64,000 bases of DNA from the NCBI RefSeq assembly GCF_016772315.1, contig NZ_CP053482.1, positions 620,001-684,000 on the forward strand, given 5' to 3'. A model generated the notes under the pieces. The model saw nothing but the letters and a program-made list of their open reading frames with translations, did not search any database and was not told where the DNA came from. This DNA is from Thiothrix subterranea. Lineage in GTDB: Bacteria; Pseudomonadota; Gammaproteobacteria; Thiotrichales; Thiotrichaceae. The translations under genes and the position numbers were made by a program. Positions 35,261-44,581 of the stretch are shown in pieces (position 1 is the stretch's first letter; each line of letters starts with the position of its first letter).

Positions 35261-36953
35261 ATTTTTGCTGCTCTCTTTGGGTGGCGGGGTCTTAATCGCG
35301 CCGGTAATGGCGAACGAGCCGCCGCCCTTGCAGCAAAAATTGGAAGCCTTGCACTGTGCCACCGATGCCCACATTGCTAAAAAACTATTAGGCGAATTGC
35401 ATCATATCAATGCCCCCGGTCAGCGCTGGCCGGATGAATGGTTAGGGCAAAAACCCGAAGCTTCCCTGCACGCCGGATTACTGGACATCGCCCTGCATAC
35501 CTTGAAAATCACTGCCGAACGTTTCCCCGACTTGCGCGAAGAAGCCGAACGCATCGCTTTGCAATGGGATTATTGCGAGATTATGGAAAATCAAAATTTT
35601 CATGACCTTATCCTGCGCCAGAAGAAACTGTACAAAATGCTCAGCGGCAATGATGCGCCATTACAATGGCGTGGGTTTCGGGAATGGGGGTTTCTGACCC
35701 CTGATCCAACGGCGCGTTTCGTGCCGAAATTGCTGGATGAAATTCGCTTGGCACCGAATGCGTACCATCTGGTATTGCATCAAGCCTACCGCGAACGCTG
35801 CTTTCCACACCCCGAAACCGGCTTAACGGTGCGCGAGGCAGAAACACCCACTGCCGCCGTTGCCAATCAAGCCCTGCCCTTTCAAATGGTTACGGAAGCC
35901 ACCGCACCACCTTATCCGTTTAAATGGAATCCGTCGTGTCAAGTTAGCTACCAAGTCGCAAAAAAGGTGACGGAAAGAGCCGTCACTATTCCCGAAACCA
36001 CGCAGAAAGCCTCGAAAGCTAAGCCTACTAACGCGCAAAAAACCAGTAAGCCAGCGCCCACCAGCAACAAAACCGAGCGCAAAAAACAGCGCGAGTTACG
36101 CCAAACAGCACGGCAACAACGCCAACAGCAACGGACACTTGCCCCGCTGGTGCAAGGTGTTAGCGGAGCAGTCGGCAATAGCGCAACCAAGCCTCCCCCA
36201 CCCACGGTTGCTGCCAAAAAACCAACCGTTGCACAGCAAGTGTATACAACCGTTGAGGGCGAAACCATTCTGCCCACGATTGTCAGCACCAGCGCGGGCG
36301 GCGACATTCCCATTTACTTTGAGGATGCACCTAGACCGCAAGCCCACAGCACCACCGGCATTATTGATAATCAAAAGAAAAAACGCCGCGTAGCCGTTAC
36401 GGTATCAGATACCGTATCACTCAAAGACGGCAGCAATAACGTCGCGGTCAGCGCCACTTGGTCGCCAAAAAAAGATTGGTTCGTCAACGGCAGCGCGTCA
36501 GTGAAAGACGGGGAACCCGGTTACGCTTGGAATGTCGGCTATGCCAACCCCAAACCGGGAACAGTATCGGTGCAAGTCGGGCATACCGGCCCTATCAAAC
36601 CGGGGCAAGGCTTGGACACAAAAAATGCCAGCGCCAGCATTGGCTACAAGGTGAAATCCGCTGCATTAACCAAGCGGAAACTCAGCGCCTCCGGCAGCGT
36701 CAATATTTCCGCACAAGGCAAAGCCAAGGCCAGCGCCACCGTGCAATGGAATCCCAAGCCGAATGTGAATGTGCGTACCACCGCCACCGTCCCCGTTGAC
36801 GGCGGCAGCCCCAGTTGGAGCTATTCCGCAGGTTATTCCAGCCCCAAACCGGGTAAATTACGGGTGGAATACTCCAACTACGGCAACAACGCTTTCCCCG
36901 GCGATAATCTGAAAGATGGTGCAATTACGGTAAGCAAAAGCTGGCAATTTTAA
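35241..36953 (+). CDS. Secreted protein with beta-rich C-terminus, candidate outer-membrane component
   Basis: A 570-residue protein, no family recognised. N-terminal signal peptide (ends near VMA-NE, residue 24), a helical domain (about 28-200), a basic Lys/Gln/Arg-rich low-complexity linker (about 245-300), then about 190 residues of alternating strands. Two similar units are visible: WSPKKDWFVNGSASVKDGEP with VGYANPKPGTVSVQVGHTG, and WNPKPNVNVRTTATVPVDGG with AGYSSPKPGKLRVEYSNYG. The protein ends in aromatic SWQF, as outer-membrane barrel strands do. It overlaps DUF3131-B and shares a TTAA stop overlap with the convergent DUF3131-C gene. A pore or surface anchor for the glycan is my inference. 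Confidence 0.7.
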   Translation: MPAPLNKFLLLSLGGGVLIAPVMANEPPPLQQKLEALHCATDAHIAKKLLGELHHINAPGQRWPDEWLGQKPEASLHAGLLDIALHTLKITAERFPDLREEAERIALQWDYCEIMENQNFHDLILRQKKLYKMLSGNDAPLQWRGFREWGFLTPDPTARFVPKLLDEIRLAPNAYHLVLHQAYRERCFPHPETGLTVREAETPTAAVANQALPFQMVTEATAPPYPFKWNPSCQVSYQVAKKVTERAVTIPETTQKASKAKPTNAQKTSKPAPTSNKTERKKQRELRQTARQQRQQQRTLAPLVQGVSGAVGNSATKPPPPTVAAKKPTVAQQVYTTVEGETILPTIVSTSAGGDIPIYFEDAPRPQAHSTTGIIDNQKKKRRVAVTVSDTVSLKDGSNNVAVSATWSPKKDWFVNGSASVKDGEPGYAWNVGYANPKPGTVSVQVGHTGPIKPGQGLDTKNASASIGYKVKSAALTKRKLSASGSVNISAQGKAKASATVQWNPKPNVNVRTTATVPVDGGSPSWSYSAGYSSPKPGKLRVEYSNYGNNAFPGDNLKDGAITVSKSWQF

Positions 36954-38317
36954 TCAAACTTGCCATCCGCCAAACACTGGCGCTTATTTTGATTGGCGCT
37001 CAGAAATTTTTCAGACAATTTCACGCCCTTGCCGCATCGATCACATTGCTGATTCAGCGCCCCGTACAACTTGTATAACATTACCGACAAAATCACCCCA
37101 TTGGTATTCGCAGTCTTGGCTTTGTTGAAACCTTTGGCCGGGTCTTCGTAAATGCCGGAATACCAACCACCTTTAGGGCTACGCGCATCCTTCACCGTAT
37201 CCAGCAGCAGCTTGCTGTATTGGCGCTCAGGAAATAAATACGCCAGCGAGACTGCCGCTTTCACCGACACACTTCTCAAGGCCGACATGTCTTCGCCCTT
37301 ATCGGTGATTGCTGCCCAAGGAATGTCATCGCTGAAAATGGTGTTGTAAACGAAATACGGTTTGCGATCGAGGTTATCTTCCGACACGGCAGTGACAGTG
37401 CCGGTTTGTTCCCAACGGCGTTGTTGCACTGTGTAAATTGCATCGAGCAGCGCTTTATTTTCCTTGTCCAAACCGTGCTCCAACACATCCATCGCATACG
37501 ATTCGGAGACGACGTAATTGTGTGCGCCAAGGGTAGAAGCATCCCGCGAATCCACCAGTAATTCCACACCCGATACTGTCGTGGTGGTGGCATATTGGTT
37601 GTGATAACGCGCCGAAAGGCTCGTGTCAAACCCCAACTGCTGGAAAGCTTTACCCGCGTATTGCTCATACCCCAAACGCCCTTCCTGCTGCACTTCCACC
37701 TCGCCGGACTCGTCTTTGAAAGCCAGACCGTACATTTGATTGTGTTCCAACAAACGGCAAAAATTCCAGCTTTCCAGTATTTGTTGCGCCTTGGCTTGGT
37801 GTTGCGGATGCAGGCAAGACAAAATGTTTAACCAAGACACCAAGCGCCCCAAATCCAAGGTGGAAACCCCAATACCGTGCGCGGATGGCTGATTGCGGTA
37901 ATCGACTTTTTGCGCGGTCTTGGTGTTGTAGACTTTATTGGGGGCTTCGCCATTGAACAAATCCAAATGCCCTAAGGTATCCAGCATCTGGTTGGTCATG
38001 CGGTCAAAGCGTTCACGCGGGATAATGCCTAGCTTTTCGGCGGCGATAAACGCGGCGAGTGATGAACCAACATCCCACAAGGTCGTGGAGGGGTATTGAT
38101 CAGCAGCATTCACTAAGCCGGTTTCAGCTTGAATATTGTTCTCAAAATATTGCCAAGCGACACGTGCCAGCGCTTTATCGCGCTCGTTTAACTCCGCTTT
38201 GCGAGCCGGGCAATACGTGGGTTTAGTGGGTTGCGCAGCGTCGGCACTGGCAGGATTCAGCCAGAGTCCACCGCACACACTGGTAATAAAGGCTAAGGCT
38301 AAGCTAAGGCGCAGCAT
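36950..38317 (-). CDS. DUF3131 domain protein C
   Basis: A 455-residue protein with a cleavable-type signal sequence (about 1-27) and one DUF3131 domain. Shared blocks: AWQYFENNIQAETGLVNAADQYP (in pieces), STLWDVGSSLAAFIA, HGIGVSTLDLGRLVSWLNILSCLHPQ (in pieces), EGRLGYEQYAGKAF, VVSESYAMDVLEHG and VTAVSEDNLDRKPYFVYNT. It is closer to B than to A and also carries a C-terminal CDRC. The enzyme activity is unknown. It is convergent with the candidate outer-membrane gene and divergent from the OmpA-domain gene across 126 bases. Confidence 0.86.
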   Translation of the reverse strand: MLRLSLALAFITSVCGGLWLNPASADAAQPTKPTYCPARKAELNERDKALARVAWQYFENNIQAETGLVNAADQYPSTTLWDVGSSLAAFIAAEKLGIIPRERFDRMTNQMLDTLGHLDLFNGEAPNKVYNTKTAQKVDYRNQPSAHGIGVSTLDLGRLVSWLNILSCLHPQHQAKAQQILESWNFCRLLEHNQMYGLAFKDESGEVEVQQEGRLGYEQYAGKAFQQLGFDTSLSARYHNQYATTTTVSGVELLVDSRDASTLGAHNYVVSESYAMDVLEHGLDKENKALLDAIYTVQQRRWEQTGTVTAVSEDNLDRKPYFVYNTIFSDDIPWAAITDKGEDMSALRSVSVKAAVSLAYLFPERQYSKLLLDTVKDARSPKGGWYSGIYEDPAKGFNKAKTANTNGVILSVMLYKLYGALNQQCDRCGKGVKLSEKFLSANQNKRQCLADGKFD

Positions 38318-38443
38318 GGTTTTATGATTGTTCCTGCACTGGGGAACTTGATTTTTACCGTGCAGTCGTCGGAAGTCAATTGCCGTCAGACAAACGTAGC
38401 CCTATCATCGAATCCAGCAATCATAACAATAAAGGTGATGCCC

Positions 38444-39563
38444 ATGTTCCCAAAACGCCCGCTGCAAGTGGCAATATTGTGCGCGATGGCAGGGTTAGCC
38501 GTGCCACACACACGCCGATACCCCCAAATCTGCCGCCCTTTACCCGGTCTGCGACACGCCAGCCGTACCCATCGGCAAAGAAGACTACCAACCCAGCAGC
38601 CTCGCGTTGCACGGTTTAACCGCACTTTACATCAATATTGACGATGTAATCAGCAGTGCCAAACCCAAAAATGTCAAGTTGCAAAAAGACCTTAAAGAAG
38701 CCGTCCAACAACGCTTAAGCGCCGCCGGAATGCGCTTATTGAGCAAGGAAGAAATGGAAACCACAGCGGGGCAACCCGAAATGAGCATGTTCCCCTCCTA
38801 CCCCAAACACTTAGGCCCGTTCAAACCCGGCGAACCGCGCATCGAATACAACGCCGCCTGTTGCACCGCCGGTATCTGGACATCGTTCTCCCAAGGCGCC
38901 ATGACCCTACGTGACCCGCTGTTACACCACAAACTGGCAACGTGGGGCGAAGGCCACAACACCACGGACTGCAACAATGTGGGCAAATGGCTCAGCGAAG
39001 TCGTGCTAAAAACCGTCGATGACTTCATCGCAGCCAAACAAAAAGCCGATAAAGATTACCAAGCTTGGCAGAAAAAATCGGGGCAGACACCAGCAAAACC
39101 CGACACAGATACCCCGCCCACGAGTGCTGACAAGCCCGCAAAAGATATTCCACCCGCCAGCACTGCCAAACCCGTAGAATTGCGCGAAACCAACGATGCT
39201 GAAGCCTTAGCCTGCGATACCGCGATTTTGTTGTATGCCGAAATCTTCCCAACCGCCGCCGTTGACATCAGTGATGCGAAGGGTGGAATTTTAGGCAAAA
39301 TCGCCGACAATATGAAAGCCTGCCCACAATACCGTTATCGCATCGAAACGCACGCCGACCAACGTTCCAGTCATGAATACAATGATGTACTCTCAGCACG
39401 GCGGGCAGTCGCCATCCGCAATTATTTGGTCGATAACGGGGTCGATGAAGAACAGTTTGACCTACGCTTTTACGGCAAGCGCAAACCCTTGGTAGACGGT
39501 GATAATGAAACCGCATGGGCAGCTAATCGGCGCGTTATGATCACCCCGATTAAGCCCAAATAA
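38444..39563 (+). CDS. OmpA-C domain protein, frame broken near the signal peptide
   Basis: ATG 38444 opens a signal peptide (MFPKRPLQVAILCAMAGLAV), but the mature protein continues in another frame (from about 38502 to 39563). A CA-dinucleotide run (CACACACAC, 38505-38513) lies at the junction; two more bases (one CA) would read AVPHTHADTPKSAALYPVCD with a sensible cleavage site, and one fewer base would also join the frames. The body has an unfamiliar Cys-containing domain (about 20-200), a Pro/Ala/Lys linker, and a C-terminal OmpA peptidoglycan-binding domain (YRIETHADQRSSHEYND...LSARRAVAIRNYLVDNG...FYGKRKPL). It probably tethers a periplasmic or outer-membrane complex to the wall. Confidence 0.78.
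38505..38513 (+). repeat. CA-repeat at the OmpA-protein frame break
   Basis: Four-and-a-half CA units at the end of the signal-peptide coding region, where the reading frame changes from that of ATG 38444 to that of the OmpA domain. Confidence 0.55.
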
Positions 39564-39591
39564 CCCTCACGCATTCATGGCTGGATTCGAT

Positions 39592-40863
39592 TTAATGTGG
39601 AATCCAGCGAAATAAAAACTGCCGTTTCACCAGCACCCAGACCAACGCCAATAACCCAATATGGATGCCCGTATTAATCCAGAAATTCTGATAATCGGGC
39701 AATGGCGTATTGGCGATCAACAGCAATAAAAACACATGAATAAAAAACACATACAACGACGCTTGCCCTAATGGAATAAAGAACCAGCCCAACATGCGGT
39801 TAAGCGGCTGCCAGCAAAGTGTCATGAGCGTGTAAATAGCGATAAACAGCACGACCACATTCACCAAACGCCCAATACCCAAGGTATTTTTAGTAAAATA
39901 CGTGTTATACCAATGCAAAAATGTATCCGCTGGCACAAAATGCAAACGCGCCCATTCAGGAAACTGTTGTAAGGGGTGATTCCAGGTAAACACGATAAAA
40001 CCCAATGACAAGGCAATACACAGCGCCACTAAACGCTTCCCCCATGCTGTTGCCGAGAAAAATTGCACCACTTCCTGTTTATAATAACCGGCGACCATTC
40101 CGTGTACATAAAGCAACTGCCAAGAAAGAATAGGAAAAGCGTATTCAAACTGCGCATTCGTCGGGCGAAAAAACGGGTTGCTTCCCAAATTAATCAGGTA
40201 TAACACCCAACTTGCCCCTAATAACAAACCTAGCTGCCGCTTAGCTAACATAAAAAATACCAGCGGCGTAAACAGGATAAACATCACCACGTACATGCCG
40301 ACAATTTGGAACTGATGCGGCCCGATCTGAAGCAATAACGCTTTACTGATAATCTGAAAAATACTGGCGTCGATTGGTGGGTATAATTGGAAAGTTTTCC
40401 CACCGTAAGGGTCATGAAACGTGGTAATAATGGTGGTATCCAGCCAAGGAATAAAACGCAGTGCCGCTATTGCTAATATCATCAAGACGCTAATCCGGTA
40501 TAGCGCCACCGAGCGACTAATTAACCCCGGCATGGCGGCGGCAACACCGGCTTGTTTGACCTTTTTGCCATACACCATCCCGACCACGATTCCCGATAAA
40601 ATCACGAAAATCTCGGCGGTGGAAATCACCCCAATGCGTTCCCAACCAATGAACATCAACGCCGAAAAGTATTCAAAATGCGACGCAAATAACAGTGGAA
40701 TCACAAAGCCGCGCATAAAATCGAGGCGCAAATCACGGGTTGCTCCCGTGTCGGGATACGCCCAACTCGCCGGAATCCAATCGGAAAAAGTGCGCGGAGC
40801 ACGTAAGGTGTCTGTCGTCATCTTGTACCGCCATTTATCGGTTTTTATATCGCGTTTATCCAT
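39592..40863 (-). CDS. OpgC-family membrane acyltransferase
   Basis: A 423-residue integral membrane protein with about ten hydrophobic helices. RDLRLDFMRGFVIPLLFASH near residues 44-63 and VILSGIVVGMVYG near 87-99 match the OpgC family, which succinylates or otherwise acylates osmoregulated periplasmic glucans and other polysaccharides. The start is uncertain: ATG 40863 lacks a clear ribosome site and an in-frame ATG at 40821 follows GGCGG. Its presence next to the DUF3131/GT2 genes suggests the glycan is acyl-decorated. It is convergent with the OmpA-domain gene. Confidence 0.85.
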   Translation of the reverse strand: MDKRDIKTDKWRYKMTTDTLRAPRTFSDWIPASWAYPDTGATRDLRLDFMRGFVIPLLFASHFEYFSALMFIGWERIGVISTAEIFVILSGIVVGMVYGKKVKQAGVAAAMPGLISRSVALYRISVLMILAIAALRFIPWLDTTIITTFHDPYGGKTFQLYPPIDASIFQIISKALLLQIGPHQFQIVGMYVVMFILFTPLVFFMLAKRQLGLLLGASWVLYLINLGSNPFFRPTNAQFEYAFPILSWQLLYVHGMVAGYYKQEVVQFFSATAWGKRLVALCIALSLGFIVFTWNHPLQQFPEWARLHFVPADTFLHWYNTYFTKNTLGIGRLVNVVVLFIAIYTLMTLCWQPLNRMLGWFFIPLGQASLYVFFIHVFLLLLIANTPLPDYQNFWINTGIHIGLLALVWVLVKRQFLFRWIPH

Positions 40864-40924
40864 GCTATGACTTAAAGCAATAGCATGGCAAGCACTAGCC
40901 GCTATACGGTAATGTGATGATTTT

Positions 40925-41281
40925 TTAAATTCGTTTAATGCTGACTTCCATCTTTTTCAGTTCTAAACGCGCCAGCGCCAAATTCGCACGGCTACGTTCC
41001 AATGCGACGTACAAAAAGATTTCACGGTTTGAACTCAAGGGGCGAATCAAGTGGTACTGCGTCCCCAGACTGATGAGAATATCTTCAATATTATCATCAC
41101 CCATGCCAATTGCATCCATCGCTTTCAGCTTGGCACGCACCACTTCGGTATTGGCAGCAGCGGCAATTTCAATCGGAAAATTACTCACATTGATGGACTC
41201 CAACATCATGCCACTGCTGGCGTCGACCAACGCTGCGGCTAAAAATCCATCTAATTTTTTTAAAGAATCCACTGTTGCCAT
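40925..41281 (-). CDS. Roadblock/LC7-domain protein
   Basis: A 118-residue alpha/beta protein of the roadblock/LC7 fold (GFLAAALVDASSGMMLES, DILISLGTQYHLIRPL, LYVALERSRANLALARLEL). Such proteins bind or regulate small Ras-like GTPases, as MglB does for MglA. The gene follows the GTPase gene at 41309 by 27 bases, supporting that pairing. ATG 41281 is preferred over 41290 because AAGGA lies nine bases upstream of it. A role in polarity or twitching is possible given the pil operon but not shown. Confidence 0.75.
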   Translation of the reverse strand: MATVDSLKKLDGFLAAALVDASSGMMLESINVSNFPIEIAAAANTEVVRAKLKAMDAIGMGDDNIEDILISLGTQYHLIRPLSSNREIFLYVALERSRANLALARLELKKMEVSIKRI

Positions 41282-41308
41282 ACTGACCATCCTTGAGGGG
41301 TTAAAAAC

Positions 41309-42193
41309 CTAGCGAAGTCTAGCCGTCTCGATTAATAAGTCAACCAGCCCCTTCATCTCTAAGTGATTGCGGGCATCGACTTTGCGAACCGGCCAAAACT
41401 GCCCCCGCGCTTGAATAAAATCGGCGTACACCCGCAATGCCGGAGTTGGGCTAATATCGTTGTGCGTCACCCCAATCACCGCCGGGTGGGTGCGCAAAAA
41501 ATCGTGGTAAGCGTTCAAGTAGTAGTTCAATTCTGACAGGCAATCGCTGCGGTCATTGCCAATCAAAATAATAAGCCCCGCCGCTTTGTGCAGCAAAATA
41601 TCGCCCATAAAATCAAAGCGCCGTTGCCCCGGCGAACCGTACAGACGCACTTGTGTCGCATCATCCAAACGCAAAGTGCCGAAATCCATCGCCACCGTGG
41701 TGGTGCTTTTCTGCAATTGCGTTTGATCACTGGGTTTCGCTTCGGTGGAAATCGCACTGCTTCCACCTAGCGTTTTGACGGCGGTAGTTTTGCCAGAGCC
41801 AACGCTACCGACAATCAATACTTTTAAACTCTCGGATTTGGCTGCTGTCTTTACGGGAATAACCGGCGCTGACTTCACCCGACTTTGCGTAATATTTTTC
41901 AATAACAGCGTGAAATCTAAAGGGGATGGCGTTTGCGCATTCGCAGGGCGCAACAAGTGCCATTTCGCCTGCTGGCTTGGCTGGTTGGCGTACAAAATAA
42001 TATTGTCGGGTGAAAAATGCGGCGGATAGTGTGTGGTTTCATCATCCGCCGCCAGCAACACAAATTCAGCATCCGCGACTTGCTCCACCACCTCCCACGG
42101 CTGTTGCCAATGACGGGCATGGGTGAATAAAGCCGCTAAGCGGGCGGATTCCGCCGCGTCATTAAAACCTAGCATTGCGAGTCTAATCGTCAT
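41309..42193 (-). CDS. Ras-like small GTPase with N-terminal extension
   Basis: A 294-residue protein. The first about 120 residues are an extra domain with no motif I recognise. The GTPase part has Walker A GSVGSGKTT (129-137), a switch I threonine run (STTTVAMDFG), a switch II LYGSPGQRRF in which the usual DxxGQ Asp is Gly, and VTHND in place of NKxD for guanine recognition. It resembles the bacterial MglA/Rup GTPases that pair with roadblock proteins. The changed G3 and G4 motifs may alter hydrolysis or nucleotide choice. It is upstream of and co-transcribed with the roadblock gene. Confidence 0.8.
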   Translation of the reverse strand: MTIRLAMLGFNDAAESARLAALFTHARHWQQPWEVVEQVADAEFVLLAADDETTHYPPHFSPDNIILYANQPSQQAKWHLLRPANAQTPSPLDFTLLLKNITQSRVKSAPVIPVKTAAKSESLKVLIVGSVGSGKTTAVKTLGGSSAISTEAKPSDQTQLQKSTTTVAMDFGTLRLDDATQVRLYGSPGQRRFDFMGDILLHKAAGLIILIGNDRSDCLSELNYYLNAYHDFLRTHPAVIGVTHNDISPTPALRVYADFIQARGQFWPVRKVDARNHLEMKGLVDLLIETARLR

Positions 42194-42283
42194 AAAGCCC
42201 TATCCCGTAGTACGCAGCGTGGTATCAAAGTACATTTAATCAACAGTTTGTATACTACCAGACTAACAGGCTAAATCCAGCGA

Positions 42284-44581
42284 CTAACGATCGACATTAC
42301 CCCCTTTTATTCTTGCTGGGGAAGAATTGGGAATCGGCATTGTTTGCGCCTGCTGGAAATACTCCGCCGGAAAATCATCCACCCGCACCGCATTCGCCGT
42401 CGCCCGCCGCGCTGCCAGCAACTTTTCCACGCTGAACTTATCCAGCAAGCCTTTGCTCCCCGCTTCGACAATCGCTTCCATCACGGTATGCGCTACCAAT
42501 TGCCCCGATTTCATCAGCTTGCGTAACTGCTTTTCCAACTCGGCGACTGCCAGTGTTTTGTGCAACGCATCCTCAATCCGCCCCATGCGATCCGCCGGGT
42601 CGTTGGTAATGTAAATCCCCGCCGTCAAACGATCCCGCGTTGCAGAAGGTTCGAGCGCCAAACGTGCCACCTGATGAATCAAGTGGTCATCCGGCGGGCT
42701 AAACGGCTTGCCATACGGGAACATCAGGGTACGCAAGGTCTTCGCCAGCCAGGGGTGCGGCAAATTGTGGAATGCCGCCAACATCGCCTGTTGCGCCCGG
42801 TGAATCGTCAACTTGCAAGCGTATTCCATCAATGGCACATCGGCTTCCGGCTCGCCCTGCTCCTCAAAATGCTTGAGGACTGCCGAACACAGGTACAAAT
42901 TGGCAAGAATATCCGCCATGCGCCCCGACAAACGTTCGCGCCGTTTCAAATTGCCGCCCAATGACAGCGCTGCGTAATCGGCTAATAGCGCAAACTGGCT
43001 GCTCAGACGGCTTAAGTGACGGTAATACTGGCGTGTCAGTGGCGAACCCGACACCACAAAACGCGCATTGCTCAACCCATACCACACACTACGCCCCAAA
43101 TTACTCATAATGTGCTTAATATGCCCCATGAAAGCGCTATCAAACGCCGCTAAATCATCCGCTTTGGCTGCCTGTATTTCTTTCAGCAACCAGGGGTGGC
43201 AACGCATCGCCCCCTGCCCAAACACAATCAGCGAACGGGTGAGAATGTTCGCGCCTTCCACGGTAATCCCAATCGGAATCGACTGATACGCCCGCGCCAA
43301 ATAGTTGGAAGGCCCCATGCAAATCCCCGCCCCGCCGGAAATATCCATTGCATCATTGATCAGTCGCCGCATCCGTTCCGTCAACTGGTATTTCAACAGC
43401 GCGGTAATCACTGCCGGACGTTGCCCCTGATCAATCGCGGTAGCGGTGAGAATACGCCCCGCATCCATGAGGTAGGTGTTGCCGAGAATTCGCGCTAAGG
43501 GTTCTTCCACGCCTTCAAAATAGCCAATCGGCATTCCGAATTGCTGGCGCACCCGTGCATACGCGCCGGTATAACGCGCTGCCACTTTCGCCGCACCTGT
43601 AGACAACGCAGGCAGGGAAATACCGCGCCCTTCGCCCAAACATTCCACCAACATCCGCCAACCTTTGCCTGCCTGTGCTTGCCCACCAATCAGCCAGTCG
43701 ATGGGAATGAACACATCGCGCCCGTAATTCGGGCCATTTTGGAACGGAATATTCAGCGGGAAATGCCGTGTGCCGATTTCCACACCGGGGTGATTCGTCG
43801 GAATCAGCGCCACACTAATGCCCAGCTCCTCCTTATCCCCCAGCAAATGTTTCGGGTCATAAAGCTGGAACGCCAGCCCTAGCAAGGTTGCGACCGGCGC
43901 TAAGGTGATGTAACGCTTGTCCCAATTCAGGCGAATTCCCAACACCGCCGTTTCCCCGTTGAAATCCTGACGGCACACCACGCCGCTATCGGGAATCGAA
44001 CTCGCATCGCTGCCTGCTTCGGGGCCGGTCAGCGCAAAGCACGGAATTTCGCGCCCATCCACCAAGCGTGGCAGGTAATAATCCTTTTGCGCGGTTGTGC
44101 CGTATTTCAGCAGTAATTCGCCGGGGCCAAGTGAATTTGGCACCATCACCGTAACCGCAGCCGTCACGCTACGGCTGGAGATTTTCATCACCACTTGCGA
44201 ATGCGCCAACGCCGAAAAGCCCAAACCGCCGTATGCCTTGGGGATAATCATGCCAAAAAAGCGTTGTTGCTTGAGAAAATCCCAAATGTCGGGCGGCAAA
44301 TCGTGGAGTTCGTGGGTAATCTGCCAATCATCCAAGCGGCGGCACAATTCTTCCACTGGGCCATCAAGAAACGCCTGTTCTTCCGCCGTCAGCTTGCTAA
44401 TGGAGAGAGCGTGCAAACGTCCCCAATCCGGTTTGCCGGAAAAAAGCTCGGAATCCCACCAGACGTTGCCACTGTCCAGCGCGTCCTGTTCCGTCTGCGA
44501 GATCGGCGGTAACTGCTGTTTCATCAGACGCATGACGGGGCGGCTCAGGTAGTGCTGCCGGTATTGTGTTAGCCAACTCAT
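42284..44581 (-). CDS. fadE: Acyl-CoA dehydrogenase FadE
   Basis: A 765-residue long-form acyl-CoA dehydrogenase (FadE with C-terminal DUF1974 region), catalysing the first step of fatty-acid beta-oxidation with FAD. Visible motifs: IPKAYGGLGFSALAHSQVV, ALTGPEAGSDASSIPDSGVV, GEGRGISLPALSTGAAK and SGGAGICMGPSNYLARAYQ. The length is close to the usual 800-odd residues. ATG 44581 is chosen on an AGGAGG site; the frame is open further upstream but without family similarity. The start lies inside the end of the YiiX-like frame (185-base overlap). Confidence 0.94.
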   Translation of the reverse strand: MSWLTQYRQHYLSRPVMRLMKQQLPPISQTEQDALDSGNVWWDSELFSGKPDWGRLHALSISKLTAEEQAFLDGPVEELCRRLDDWQITHELHDLPPDIWDFLKQQRFFGMIIPKAYGGLGFSALAHSQVVMKISSRSVTAAVTVMVPNSLGPGELLLKYGTTAQKDYYLPRLVDGREIPCFALTGPEAGSDASSIPDSGVVCRQDFNGETAVLGIRLNWDKRYITLAPVATLLGLAFQLYDPKHLLGDKEELGISVALIPTNHPGVEIGTRHFPLNIPFQNGPNYGRDVFIPIDWLIGGQAQAGKGWRMLVECLGEGRGISLPALSTGAAKVAARYTGAYARVRQQFGMPIGYFEGVEEPLARILGNTYLMDAGRILTATAIDQGQRPAVITALLKYQLTERMRRLINDAMDISGGAGICMGPSNYLARAYQSIPIGITVEGANILTRSLIVFGQGAMRCHPWLLKEIQAAKADDLAAFDSAFMGHIKHIMSNLGRSVWYGLSNARFVVSGSPLTRQYYRHLSRLSSQFALLADYAALSLGGNLKRRERLSGRMADILANLYLCSAVLKHFEEQGEPEADVPLMEYACKLTIHRAQQAMLAAFHNLPHPWLAKTLRTLMFPYGKPFSPPDDHLIHQVARLALEPSATRDRLTAGIYITNDPADRMGRIEDALHKTLAVAELEKQLRKLMKSGQLVAHTVMEAIVEAGSKGLLDKFSVEKLLAARRATANAVRVDDFPAEYFQQAQTMPIPNSSPARIKGGNVDR

